The notes under the pieces were generated by a model, which did not search any database, was not told where the DNA came from, and was given only the letters and a program-made list of their open reading frames with translations. A program made the translations under genes and the position numbers. This document shows, piece after piece, positions 1-9,150 of a stretch of 64,000 nucleotides of DNA. The stretch comes from Aliihoeflea sp052435735 (GTDB taxonomy: Bacteria; Pseudomonadota; Alphaproteobacteria; Rhizobiales; Rhizobiaceae). Position 1 is the first letter of the stretch, and every line of letters starts with the position of its first letter. The DNA is taken from the NCBI GenBank assembly GCA_052435735.1, contig JBQVNB010000008.1, positions 103,606 to 167,605 of the forward strand, in the 5' to 3' direction.

Positions 1-878
<878 letters not shown>

Positions 879-885
879 GGAATTC

Positions 886-1533
886 CTATTGGCCGGACGG
901 ATGGGCGATGAGGATCGCGCGGCCGGAGATCAGGTGAACGGTCAGGTCGCCGGTGACCTCGTTGGAGAGTGTCAGCGACGAGCCAAAGGGAACGTGCCGC
1001 TTGTCGAGCGGCCAGCGAACGCCTTCGAGCGTGAGGCCGGCAAGGTCGGTCATCGCGATGACCGAGAACACGGTGCCCGGCAGATAGTCGAGCCGCGATG
1101 CGCCTTCAAGCAGCGGCACACCTTCCTGCGTGCCGCTGGTCAGCAGGATGGAAAGCCCGCTTTCGGCCAGGCGCACGCCGAGCGCCAGATGCAGGAACGC
1201 ATGGTCGGCCCGCGGGCCGCCGAAGGCGCCGACCAGGGTCAAGGTGGTCGCGCCGCGCGCCAATGCGGCCTCGACGGCTATCTCGCCATCGGTCAGATCC
1301 TTGGCGCGCGGGAAGATCTCGCGCGGAATGTCGGGATGGGCGGCATCGAGCGCCGCGTCGACGGAATCGAAATCGCCGGTCCAGAGCTCGGGCACGAGGC
1401 CGAGCGGACCCGCATGGCGCATGCCAGAATCCGCCGCGATCACGCGGCTGCCGGCGACCTGGCGGGCAAGGCGCGGCGTCGGCTCGGCATCGCCGCCAAG
1501 AAGGATGGTGAAAGGGTAAACGGGCGCGGTCAT
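886..1533 (-). CDS. thiamine pyrophosphokinase
   Basis: Cytosolic enzyme that transfers pyrophosphate from ATP to thiamine, giving the cofactor TPP. The 215-residue length is normal for bacterial single-gene TPKs. Recognisable motifs are ADSG (34-37), GDFDSV (53-58), KDLTDGE (78-84) and GAFGGPRADH (102-111), which together bind the diphosphate and metal ions. TPP is required by the 2-oxoglutarate dehydrogenase encoded further along this window, but the genes are not linked. The gene lies immediately upstream of the ABC-F gene on the same strand. The assignment to the family is strong; substrate preference is inferred from family membership. Confidence 0.9.
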   Translation of the reverse strand: MTAPVYPFTILLGGDAEPTPRLARQVAGSRVIAADSGMRHAGPLGLVPELWTGDFDSVDAALDAAHPDIPREIFPRAKDLTDGEIAVEAALARGATTLTLVGAFGGPRADHAFLHLALGVRLAESGLSILLTSGTQEGVPLLEGASRLDYLPGTVFSVIAMTDLAGLTLEGVRWPLDKRHVPFGSSLTLSNEVTGDLTVHLISGRAILIAHPSGQ

Positions 1534-1613
1534 CGTGCGCCCCTTAGCAAGGCTCGGGTGAGAAGGAAACAGACGGCTTCCATCCTCCCGGCAACCGCTC
1601 TAGTTTGCGCGCC

Positions 1614-2804
1614 ATGTTCATACCTTTCTTCCTCGAACTGAAGGCCGCGCGCATTCCCGTCTCCTTGCGGGAATATCTGTCGCTGCTCGAAGGCATGGAC
1701 GTCCATCTCGTCGACTACGACGTCGAAGGCTTCTACTACCTGGCGCGCGCGGCGATGGTGAAGGACGAGCGGCACATCGACCGCTTCGACCAGGTCTTCG
1801 GCCACGTCTTCAAGGGCGTCGAGGCGGTGTCGGGCGAGAGTGCCGTCGATGTCGCCAACATTCCCGAGGAATGGCTGCGGCGGCTGGCCGAAAAGCATCT
1901 GAACGACGAGGAAAAGAAGCTTGTCGAAAGCCTCGGCGGGTTCGAAAAGCTGATGGAGACGCTGAAGAAGCGGCTGGAGGAGCAGAAGGGCCGCCACCAG
2001 GGCGGGTCGAAATGGATCGGCACCGGCGGCACGTCGCCCTTCGGCGCCTATGGCTACAATCCGGAAGGCGTGCGGATCGGCCAGGAGGGGAGCCGCCACC
2101 GCCGCGCGGTCAAGGTCTGGGACAAGCGCGAATTCAGGAACTTCGACGATTCGATCGAACTCGGCACGCGCAACATCAAGGTCGCGCTGAAGCGCCTGCG
2201 CCGCTGGGTGCGCGAAGGCGCGGACGAGGAATTCGACCTTGGCGGCACGATCAAGTCGACCGCCGAGCATGGCTATCTCGACGTCCAGACACGCCCCGAA
2301 CGGCGCAATGCGGTGAAACTGTTGATGTTCTTCGACGTCGGCGGCTCGATGGACGACCATATCCGCATCGTCGAGGAACTTTTCTCGGCGGCTCGGGCCG
2401 AATTTCGTCAGCTCGAATATTTCTACTTCCACAACTGCGTCTACGAGGGCGTCTGGAAGGACAACCGCCGCCGTCATTCGGAGGTCATCCCGACCTACGA
2501 CGTGCTGCACAAATACGGCGCCGACTACAAGGCGATCTTCGTCGGCGACGCCTCGATGAGCCCCTATGAGATCGCCTATCCGGGCGGCGCGGTGGAGCAC
2601 TGGAACGCGGAGGCCGGCATCGTCTGGCTGCAGCGCGTGCTCCAGCACTGGCCGAAGGCCGTCTGGCTCAACCCCGTCCGCGAGAAGCACTGGGGCTACA
2701 CGCACTCGATCCAGATGGTCCGCGACATCTTTTCCGAGCGCATGTTTCCGCTGACGCTGAACGGGCTGGAAAAGGCGACGCGCGAGCTTTCGCGCAGCCG
2801 CTGA
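1614..2804 (+). CDS. CoxE-like von Willebrand factor A domain protein
   Basis: A 396-residue cytosolic protein. The N-terminal half is charged and helical, and the C-terminal half looks like a vWA domain. The metal-ion site reads DVGGS (241-245), with Gly where classical MIDAS sites (DxSxS) have the first Ser. CoxE-type vWA proteins usually partner MoxR AAA ATPases in metal-centre assembly or chaperone work; no MoxR gene lies next to this one here. ATG at 1614 is preferred over the TTG at 1605. It is divergent from the thiamine pyrophosphokinase gene, with an 80-bp gap for both promoters. The precise role is unknown. Confidence 0.75.
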   Translation: MFIPFFLELKAARIPVSLREYLSLLEGMDVHLVDYDVEGFYYLARAAMVKDERHIDRFDQVFGHVFKGVEAVSGESAVDVANIPEEWLRRLAEKHLNDEEKKLVESLGGFEKLMETLKKRLEEQKGRHQGGSKWIGTGGTSPFGAYGYNPEGVRIGQEGSRHRRAVKVWDKREFRNFDDSIELGTRNIKVALKRLRRWVREGADEEFDLGGTIKSTAEHGYLDVQTRPERRNAVKLLMFFDVGGSMDDHIRIVEELFSAARAEFRQLEYFYFHNCVYEGVWKDNRRRHSEVIPTYDVLHKYGADYKAIFVGDASMSPYEIAYPGGAVEHWNAEAGIVWLQRVLQHWPKAVWLNPVREKHWGYTHSIQMVRDIFSERMFPLTLNGLEKATRELSRSR

Positions 2805-2900
2805 GGCATCAGCGACATCGCCGAGGCTTGCGCGAAGTTTGGTCGGGCGCCACCTTCCCGCTTGCCGTCAAGCGCCTTCGCCAGTTATGATTAACAAATC

Positions 2901-3407
2901 ATGAAGACGCTCTCGATCGACATTCGCAAGGCCGACCCGCACGACGCGGATGCGATCGCCGGCGTGCATCACGACGCCTGGGTGGGTGCCTATGCCGGGC
3001 TGATCCCGCACGGCGCGCTGAACTCGATGCTGTCGCGACGCGGCACGCAGTGGTGGGAGAAGGCGATCCGCCGCGCGGCGAGCGTCCTCGTCGTCGAGAT
3101 CGACGGCAATGTCGTCGGCTACGCCACGCTCGGCCGCAACCGCGCCCGCGACCTGCCGCAGGACGGCGAAATCTACGAACTCTACCTCCTGCCCGAATAT
3201 CAGGGCATCGGCCTCGGCACCCGCCTCTTCAAGGCCGCCCGTGACCGGCTGAAGGCGCACGGCCTTTCCGGCCTCGTCGTCTGGGCGCTGGAGGACAATG
3301 AAGGCGCCCGCGCCTTCTACGAGGGCGCCGGCGGCCGTGACGTCGCCGAAGGCGTCGAGATATTCGACCAGAAGGCGCTGAAGAAGGTCGCCTACGTCTG
3401 GAATTGA
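2901..3407 (+). CDS. GNAT family N-acetyltransferase
   Basis: A 168-residue single-domain acetyltransferase. The acetyl-CoA pyrophosphate-binding motif is QGIGLG (101-106) after a beta-strand reading YELYLLPEY. The C-terminal part (WALEDNEGARAFYEGAG) has the usual Asn/Tyr helix that orients the thiol. The substrate is not predictable from sequence; this subgroup is annotated widely as GNAT without a defined acceptor. It starts at an ATG after an AT-richer stretch (2887-2900) that probably contains its promoter or leader, about 95 bp after the vWA gene. Confidence 0.85.
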   Translation: MKTLSIDIRKADPHDADAIAGVHHDAWVGAYAGLIPHGALNSMLSRRGTQWWEKAIRRAASVLVVEIDGNVVGYATLGRNRARDLPQDGEIYELYLLPEYQGIGLGTRLFKAARDRLKAHGLSGLVVWALEDNEGARAFYEGAGGRDVAEGVEIFDQKALKKVAYVWN

Positions 3408-3615
3408 GGCGTTGGCGTTGGCGGCGTTGAATGGCGCGCCAGACCTCGACATCGACGACGGGCACGACCCTGCCGACCTACGCATGCCCGCTGCCGACCG
3501 CCCTGGCCTGTCAACCCTGAGACGCGACGTGACCCGCCGCTTCCTTGCAATGCAGCATGAGACGCGCTAACCGCTTGCGCACATTTTCAGAACCTTGCGA
3601 AGACAGGATCAGCGC

Positions 3616-4149
3616 ATGCGCCTCGACGCCATTTCCATCGGCGACAATCCGCCCCACGACGTCAACGTCCTCATCGAAGTGCCGGCCGGCGGCCAGCCGA
3701 TCAAGTACGAGATGGACAAGGAAGCCGGCGTGCTGGTGGTCGACCGGTTCCTCTATACGCCGATGCGCTATCCCGGCAATTACGGCTTCGTCCCGCACAC
3801 CCTGTCCGAGGACGGCGACCCGATCGACGTCCTGATCTGCAACACGCGCGAACTCGTGCCCGGCTGCGTCATCAACGTGCGGCCCATCGGCGTCCTCATC
3901 ATGGAAGATGATGGCGGCAAGGACGAGAAGATCATCGCCGTGCCGACCCCGCACGTCACGCGCCGCTACGAGAACGTCCACGACTACACCGACCTGCCGG
4001 AAATCACGCTGAAGCAGATCGAGCACTTCTTCGAGCACTACAAGGATCTGGAACCCGGCAAGTGGGTGAAGATCGGCGGCTGGCAGGGCGCCGAGACTGC
4101 CCGCACGATGATCGTCGAGGCGGTCGAGCGGGCGAAGAAGAAGGCCTGA
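3616..4149 (+). CDS. ppa: inorganic pyrophosphatase
   Basis: Family I soluble pyrophosphatase, hydrolysing PPi to two phosphates with Mg2+ and so pulling biosynthetic reactions forward. The 177-residue length is typical. Active-site residues are visible: K30, E32, R44, Y56, the SEDGDPID signature (64-71, with D66, D68 and D71) and D103/K104 in GGKDEK. The ATG at 3616 matches the conserved start of the family; an in-frame upstream codon at 3595 would add only seven residues of non-family sequence. The gene is followed directly by a perfect-stem terminator. Confidence 0.97.
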   Translation: MRLDAISIGDNPPHDVNVLIEVPAGGQPIKYEMDKEAGVLVVDRFLYTPMRYPGNYGFVPHTLSEDGDPIDVLICNTRELVPGCVINVRPIGVLIMEDDGGKDEKIIAVPTPHVTRRYENVHDYTDLPEITLKQIEHFFEHYKDLEPGKWVKIGGWQGAETARTMIVEAVERAKKKA

Positions 4150-4160
4150 ACCGGAAATTG

Positions 4161-4190
4161 AAAGAGAGCGCCAGGGCGCTCTCTTTCTTT
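4161..4190. terminator. bidirectional rho-independent terminator (ppa / 4189 gene)
   Basis: Left arm 4161-4172 pairs perfectly with 4175-4186 over 12 bp, rich in GC at the tip, and is followed by TCTTT on the plus strand. Reading the minus strand also gives a T-run after the stem. It sits between ppa and the convergent gene that ends at 4189, so it probably serves both. Confidence 0.8.
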
Positions 4191-4770
4191 ATGGATTGAC
4201 CAGCCCGCGCACCTCGGGATCGGCGATGAGCCGCTCGTCGGTCGCGCAGTCGAAATCGCGCACGGTCTCGTCCGCAATGCGTCGGGCGTCCTCGTTGGCC
4301 TTCGCATTGCCGGATGCCATCACGAAGCCGACGAAACACGCCGACCGGTCTTCCATGGTCGCGACCTTGCTGACGGTCAGGATTTCGATGTCGCGCGCGC
4401 CTTCATCGCCGATGTTGAGGAACCAGCGATGGATCGCTGCGAAGGGCGTCTCGCTACGCTCCTGCCGGTCGATACGCCATTCGATCCGCGTTCCGGGATG
4501 GTTGAAGGGGTGAAAGCCTGGCTGGCGCGGCAGTTCGCCTTCCGGCGGAAAGCCGTAATAGGCGACATAGCGCAAGTCGGTATAGGTGAGGATCACCGGA
4601 TAGCCGCGATAGCCGGCACAGGCGAGGTCCGCCCAGTCGCCCTCATCGTCCGGAGCCGTGCGATACGCGGTGCAGCCTTCGTCGGCGTCGAACTCGGTAT
4701 ATTCCGAGACGATTTCCGCACGGGCGGCGGTAGCGCACAGGAGTGCGGCGGCGATCGCAAAAGCACGCAT
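4189..4770 (-). CDS. hypothetical secreted protein
   Basis: A 193-residue protein with a clear Sec signal peptide (MRAFAIAAALLCATAARA, cleavage probably after residue 18). The mature part has Cys residues near 29, 48, 139 and 168 that could form disulfides in the periplasm, and is rich in Asp, Glu and Tyr. I do not recognise a named domain. The start codon overlaps the stop of the nicotinamidase gene by one base (TGATG at 4770), so it is translationally coupled to pncA. That link says little about function. It ends at the ppa bidirectional terminator. Confidence 0.7.
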   Translation of the reverse strand: MRAFAIAAALLCATAARAEIVSEYTEFDADEGCTAYRTAPDDEGDWADLACAGYRGYPVILTYTDLRYVAYYGFPPEGELPRQPGFHPFNHPGTRIEWRIDRQERSETPFAAIHRWFLNIGDEGARDIEILTVSKVATMEDRSACFVGFVMASGNAKANEDARRIADETVRDFDCATDERLIADPEVRGLVNP

Positions 4771-5369
4771 CACGACAGCACCACCCCCGCTTTTTCCATT
4801 TCGTCCGTCATTACGGCAAGCGAGCCGCCGAGGTCGATCGCGCGGCACGCCTCCAGCGCGACGGTGACGGAAAAGCCGAGCCTCGCCGCATCGAGTGCCG
4901 AATAGGCGACGCAGAAATCGGTCGCGAGCCCGGCGAGGGTCAGTTTCCTGATGCCGCGTTCCTTCAAGTAGCCGCCGAGCCCGGTCGGCGTATCCCGGTC
5001 GTTCTCGAAGAAGGCCGAGTAGGAATCGATGGCGGGGCGGAAGCCCTTGCGAACCACCAGCTCGGCGCGCGTCCAGTCGAGGTCGGGATGGAACGCCGCG
5101 CCCTTCGTGCCCTGGACGCAATGGTCGGGCCAGAGCGTCTGCGCGCCGTACTCCATCTCGACCGTCTCGAACGGCGCCTTGCCCGCGTGGCGCGAGGCGA
5201 AGCTGGAATGGCCGGCCGGGTGCCAGTCCTGCGTCAGGATCACATGCGGCGCGGCCTGGATCATCCGATTGACGACCGGCACGATCGCGTCGCCATCCTC
5301 GACGGCGAGCGCGCCGCCGGGGCAGAAATCGTTCTGCACGTCGATGACGATCAGTGCTTCCTCGGCCAT
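4770..5369 (-). CDS. pncA: nicotinamidase
   Basis: Isochorismatase-fold amidase converting nicotinamide to nicotinate for NAD salvage. The catalytic triad is readable as D10 (IDVQNDF), K108 (VVRKGF) and C153 (GLATDFCV). Metal-ligand positions D48, H50 and H54 are in TQDWHPAGH. The length of 199 residues is normal. An in-frame upstream extension to 5441 lacks family similarity, so ATG 5369 is chosen. The gene is divergent from the M20 amidohydrolase gene and overlaps the following secreted-protein gene by one base. Confidence 0.94.
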   Translation of the reverse strand: MAEEALIVIDVQNDFCPGGALAVEDGDAIVPVVNRMIQAAPHVILTQDWHPAGHSSFASRHAGKAPFETVEMEYGAQTLWPDHCVQGTKGAAFHPDLDWTRAELVVRKGFRPAIDSYSAFFENDRDTPTGLGGYLKERGIRKLTLAGLATDFCVAYSALDAARLGFSVTVALEACRAIDLGGSLAVMTDEMEKAGVVLS

Positions 5370-5500
5370 GCGCGCGTCTCCCTGTTGGCGGCCCGCACCG
5401 TAGTCAGCGACCGGGCGAAGGGCAACATTTGCGGTTCCCATGATTTCCGGTTCCCATGCCGCAAGCCGCTGGATAGTCTGCGACGAGCGAACTGGAGACC

Positions 5501-6667
5501 ATGATGCCGATCCTGAACCGCGCGAGCGAACTGCATGATGAAATCGTCGGCTGGCGCAGGCACATCCACCAACATCCCGAGATCGGCTTCGAGGTTCACC
5601 AGACGGCGGAATTCGTCGCGCGCAAGCTGGAGGAATTCGGCGTCAACGAGATCCATCGCGGCTTCGGCGAGACGGGTGTCGTCGGCGTGATCCGCGGCCG
5701 CCTCGGCGACGGTCCGGCCATCGCGCTGCGCGCCGACATGGACGCGCTGCCGATCGTCGAGGCGACGTCGCAGCCGCACGCCTCGACGGTCGAGGGCGCG
5801 ATGCATGCCTGCGGCCATGACGGCCACACGGCAATGCTGCTGGGCGCTGCGAAATACCTCGCCGAGACGCGCAATTTCAAGGGCTTCGTCGTGCTCGTCT
5901 TCCAGCCGGCCGAGGAGATCGGCGGCGGCGCCAGGGCGATGATCGAGGACGGGCTCTTTGACCGCTTCGGCATCGGCCATGTGTACGGCATGCACAACAT
6001 GCCCGGACTGGCGACGGGCCATATTGCGCTTCGTCCAGGCTCGATCATGGCAGCATCGGCCAAGTTCACCATCCGGGTGACCGGGCGCGGCGGCCATGCG
6101 GCGCGCCCGCACACGACGATCGACCCGATCGTCACCGGCGCTCAGATCGTCACCGCGCTCCAGACCATCGTCTCGCGCAATACCGATCCCGTAACGTCCG
6201 CAGTGGTGACGGTGACGAAGTTCGACGCCGGCACGGCCTACAACATCATCCCAGAGATCATCGAGTTGTGGGGCAGCGTGCGCGCGCTCTCGATGGATGT
6301 GGCGAAGGCGACCGAAGACCGGATCGTCCACATCGCGACCAAGATCGGCGAGTCAGCGGGTGCGTCGGTGGAGGTCGACTACAACCAGACGATCTCGGTG
6401 ACCCACAACGACCCCGACGAAGCCACCTTCTCGACCGCAGTCGCGCGCGAGGTGGTCGGCGATGCGATGGTGGACGCCGACGTGGCGCCGGTCATGGCGG
6501 GCGAGGATTTCTCGCGCATGCTGGAATTGCGGCCGGGCACGCTGGTCTTCCTCGGCAACGGCAAGTCGGCCGACCTGCACCATCCCGCCTATGATTTCGA
6601 GGACGAGGCGATTCCGGCCGGCGTGTCCTATTGGGTCCGGCTGGTCGAGCGGAAGCTGGCCGCATGA
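5501..6667 (+). CDS. M20 family amidohydrolase (hippurate hydrolase-like)
   Basis: Zinc-dependent aminoacylase/carboxypeptidase of peptidase family M20D, 388 residues. Visible elements are RADMDALP (77-84), the metal-binding HACGHDGH (102-109), QPAEE with the catalytic Glu pair near 143, and the dimerisation domain containing GRGGHAARPH. Relatives hydrolyse N-acyl or N-benzoyl amino acids; the natural substrate here is not known. It is the first gene of a four-gene overlapping run (M20, small membrane protein, pyridoxal kinase, DUF429) on the plus strand. Confidence 0.9.
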   Translation: MMPILNRASELHDEIVGWRRHIHQHPEIGFEVHQTAEFVARKLEEFGVNEIHRGFGETGVVGVIRGRLGDGPAIALRADMDALPIVEATSQPHASTVEGAMHACGHDGHTAMLLGAAKYLAETRNFKGFVVLVFQPAEEIGGGARAMIEDGLFDRFGIGHVYGMHNMPGLATGHIALRPGSIMAASAKFTIRVTGRGGHAARPHTTIDPIVTGAQIVTALQTIVSRNTDPVTSAVVTVTKFDAGTAYNIIPEIIELWGSVRALSMDVAKATEDRIVHIATKIGESAGASVEVDYNQTISVTHNDPDEATFSTAVAREVVGDAMVDADVAPVMAGEDFSRMLELRPGTLVFLGNGKSADLHHPAYDFEDEAIPAGVSYWVRLVERKLAA

Positions 6668-6879
6668 AGGACGACACCGAATCGAAGCGCATCATCCGCC
6701 GCGTCGGGCAGGAGAGCGAAGCGACGATGGCGACGCGCATCCGCCGCCACATGAGCGGCGCGGACGCCGACCCGGACGACTGGGTCGAAATCTGGGGCAC
6801 GCGCATCGGCCGCGTCTTGAGCGTCGTCCTCGCCGCGGTTCTGGTCTGGTGGCTGATCGATTTCATCCGCACCCTATGA
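6664..6879 (+). CDS. small single-pass membrane protein
   Basis: A 71-residue protein with a charged N-terminal half (many Arg, Asp and Glu) and one C-terminal hydrophobic segment, about residues 49-67, ending in FIRTL. Its ATG overlaps the TGA of the amidohydrolase gene (ATGA), and its own TGA overlaps the next ATG in the same way, so it is built into a translationally coupled operon. I recognise no family. A tail-anchored topology with the charged part in the cytoplasm is an inference from residue distribution. Confidence 0.75.
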   Translation: MKDDTESKRIIRRVGQESEATMATRIRRHMSGADADPDDWVEIWGTRIGRVLSVVLAAVLVWWLIDFIRTL

Positions 6880-7715
6880 CAAAGCTGGCGATCCTCGTCA
6901 TATCGAGCCATGTCGTGCGCGGCACGGTCGGCAATCGCGCTGCCGTCTTCGCGCTCGAAACGCTCGGCTTCCCGGTCTGGGCCGTGCCAACGGTAACGCT
7001 GCCTTGGCACCCCGGCCACGGTCCCGCGACGCGGATCATCCCGCCCGCCGACGCCTTCGCGGCGATGCTGGCCGATCTCGAACGCGCGCCTTGGCTCGGC
7101 GAGGTGGGCGGCGTCCTGACCGGCTACCTCGGCAGCGCGGAACAGGCCGCGCCAGTCGCGCGGTTGATCGAGGCCGTGAAGGCATGCCGCCCCGATGCGC
7201 TCTATGTCTGCGACCCGGTGATCGGGGATCGGGGCGGCCTTTATGTGCCGCAAGCCACCGCCGAGGCGATCCGCGACCATCTCCTGCCGCTCGCCGACAT
7301 CGCGACGCCGAACCGGGCCGAACTCGACTGGTTGTCGGGACAGCGAAACGAAACGCTGGACGGAATCGCGGCGGCAGCACGCAGCCTGCCGCCCCAAGGC
7401 ATGCTCGTCACCTCCGCGCCGGCGGGCGAAGGACGCATCGGCAATCTCTGGGTCGAGGAGGAGACAGCGCTCGTCGCCAGCCACGACCTCGTCGCGAAAC
7501 CGCCGAACGGGCTCGGCGATCTGACGGCGGCGATGCTGCTGGCGAAGCGCCTTGAAGGCCAAGGTGCACCCGAAACCCTCCGGCAGGTCACAGCCGCCGT
7601 GTTCGACATCCTGTCGCGCGCAGCAGATCGCGGCGCGGACGAGTTGATGCTCGAGACGGATGCGGCGAGCCTGACTGCGCCGACGGCTGGAGTCGATGTC
7701 CGGCCGCTCGGCTGA
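6876..7715 (+). CDS. pdxY: pyridoxal kinase
   Basis: Ribokinase-fold kinase phosphorylating pyridoxal (and possibly pyridoxine or pyridoxamine) in vitamin B6 salvage; 279 residues. N-terminal ILVISSHVVRGTVGNRAA matches the PdxY/PdxK start, which has the SHVxxGxVGN motif. DPVIGD and TPNRAEL follow in order. The ATP-site loop is NGLGDLTAA, where GTGD is more usual, with the catalytic Asp retained. The start overlaps the preceding small-protein stop by four bases. The gene overlaps the DUF429 gene by 20 bp. Confidence 0.9.
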   Translation: MTKLAILVISSHVVRGTVGNRAAVFALETLGFPVWAVPTVTLPWHPGHGPATRIIPPADAFAAMLADLERAPWLGEVGGVLTGYLGSAEQAAPVARLIEAVKACRPDALYVCDPVIGDRGGLYVPQATAEAIRDHLLPLADIATPNRAELDWLSGQRNETLDGIAAAARSLPPQGMLVTSAPAGEGRIGNLWVEEETALVASHDLVAKPPNGLGDLTAAMLLAKRLEGQGAPETLRQVTAAVFDILSRAADRGADELMLETDAASLTAPTAGVDVRPLG

Positions 7716-8472
7716 GAGGCCGATCGTCGGCGTCGACGGCTGCAAGGGCGGCTGGATCGCCGTTTCGCGGAACGGCGCTGGCAGAACCGCCTGCCGCATC
7801 CACGCGACCTTCAAGACTCTGATCGCGTCCTATCCCCCAGACGCGATCATTGCCGTCGATATGCCGATCGGCCTTCCCGACCGGATCGGCCGTGCCGGGC
7901 GCGGGCCGGAGGCGTTGGTACGCAAGCATCTGGGTGAGCGGCAATCGAGCGTCTTTGCGATCCCGTCGCGGCCGGCGGTCTATGCCGCCATCAATCCATT
8001 CACGACATTGGACAAGTGGTACGACGACCATCGCAAGGCGAGCGAAGTCGCGTGCGAAACCTCCGACCCGCCGCGTGGCGTTTCGATTCAGGCTTTCGCG
8101 CTGTTTCCGAAAATCCGCGAGATCGACGCGCGCTTGCGCGTATCGCCTGAACTGCGCGCGCGCGTCATCGAATCCCACCCTGAGGCCGCTTTCTGGCGGC
8201 TGAACGGCGAGCACGCGATGACCCTCCCGAAGAAGGTCAAGGGAAGGGTCAACCCGGCCGGCATGGCGGAACGGCAGACGCTTCTTGCGTCATCCGGGCT
8301 CGATTCGGCGTTTCTGCAGGAGCGGTGCCCGGTCGGCTCGGGTGCGGACGACTTCCTCGACGCCTGCGCGATGCTGCTGGTGGCCGAGCGCTACGCGAAT
8401 GGTGAAGCACGGCCATTCCCCGACCCGCCGCTCGTCGACAGCCACGGCATTCCGATCGCAATCTGGACGTGA
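7696..8472 (+). CDS. DUF429 domain protein
   Basis: A 258-residue protein of the DUF429 family, which has an RNase H-like fold with no firmly assigned activity. The family start VDGCKGGW is at 13-20, and a second conserved block reads AVDMPIGLPD, with HPEAAF later. The ATG at 7696 lies 20 bp inside the end of the pyridoxal kinase gene, so the two are probably co-translated; an internal start is possible but would remove the conserved first motif. No signal peptide or membrane segment is seen. Confidence 0.85.
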   Translation: MSGRSAERPIVGVDGCKGGWIAVSRNGAGRTACRIHATFKTLIASYPPDAIIAVDMPIGLPDRIGRAGRGPEALVRKHLGERQSSVFAIPSRPAVYAAINPFTTLDKWYDDHRKASEVACETSDPPRGVSIQAFALFPKIREIDARLRVSPELRARVIESHPEAAFWRLNGEHAMTLPKKVKGRVNPAGMAERQTLLASSGLDSAFLQERCPVGSGADDFLDACAMLLVAERYANGEARPFPDPPLVDSHGIPIAIWT

Positions 8473-8508
8473 TTGCCCGCGCGGAATTTTCCGTCTATCT
8501 CATCTCCC

Positions 8509-9144
8509 ATGAGCTATCTGCCTGACAATCTCCTCACCGGTTATCGCGATTTCATGAGCGGTCGTTATGCGACCGAGAGCGAGCGCTATCGCACTTTGGC
8601 CAAGGAGGGCCAGAAGCCCGAGACGATGGTGATCGCGTGCTGCGACAGCCGCGCCGCGCCCGAAACGATCTTCAACGCCAGCCCGGGCGAGTTATTCGTG
8701 GTGCGCAACGTGGCGAATCTGGTGCCGCCCTACGAGCCTGACGACAAGCTGCATGCGACGTCGGCGGCGCTGGAATTCGCGGTGCAAAGCCTGAAGGTCA
8801 AGAACATCGTCGTGCTCGGCCATGGCCGCTGCGGCGGCATCTCGGCCGCGCTCAATCCGATGAGCGAACCGCTGTCGCCCGGAGATTTCATCGGCCGTTG
8901 GATGAGCCTTGTCGCTCCTGCCGCCCAGATGGTCGCCGGCAACGACGTGATGACTGCCAGCGAACGCCAGACTGCGATGGAGCGCATCTCGATCCGCTTC
9001 TCGCTCGCCAATCTGCGCACGTTTCCCTGCGTCGACATCCTGGAGAAGAAGGGCCGGCTGACGCTGCATGGAGCCTGGTTCGACATTTCCTCCGGCGAGC
9101 TTTGGGCGATGGACCCCGCGACCGGCGATTTCGAGCGCCCGTGA
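8509..9144 (+). CDS. beta-class carbonic anhydrase
   Basis: Zinc enzyme interconverting CO2 and bicarbonate; 211 residues, usual for the beta class. Zinc ligands are C45 (in CDSR, 45-48), H105 and C108 (in GHGRCGG), and D46/R48 form the catalytic dyad. A TTG start at 8473 is possible in frame, but ATG 8509 gives the conserved N-terminus MSYLPDNLL. It lies 36 bp after the DUF429 stop, so it may be read from the same operon or from its own promoter. Confidence 0.93.
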   Translation: MSYLPDNLLTGYRDFMSGRYATESERYRTLAKEGQKPETMVIACCDSRAAPETIFNASPGELFVVRNVANLVPPYEPDDKLHATSAALEFAVQSLKVKNIVVLGHGRCGGISAALNPMSEPLSPGDFIGRWMSLVAPAAQMVAGNDVMTASERQTAMERISIRFSLANLRTFPCVDILEKKGRLTLHGAWFDISSGELWAMDPATGDFERP

Positions 9145-9150
9145 TCGGGG

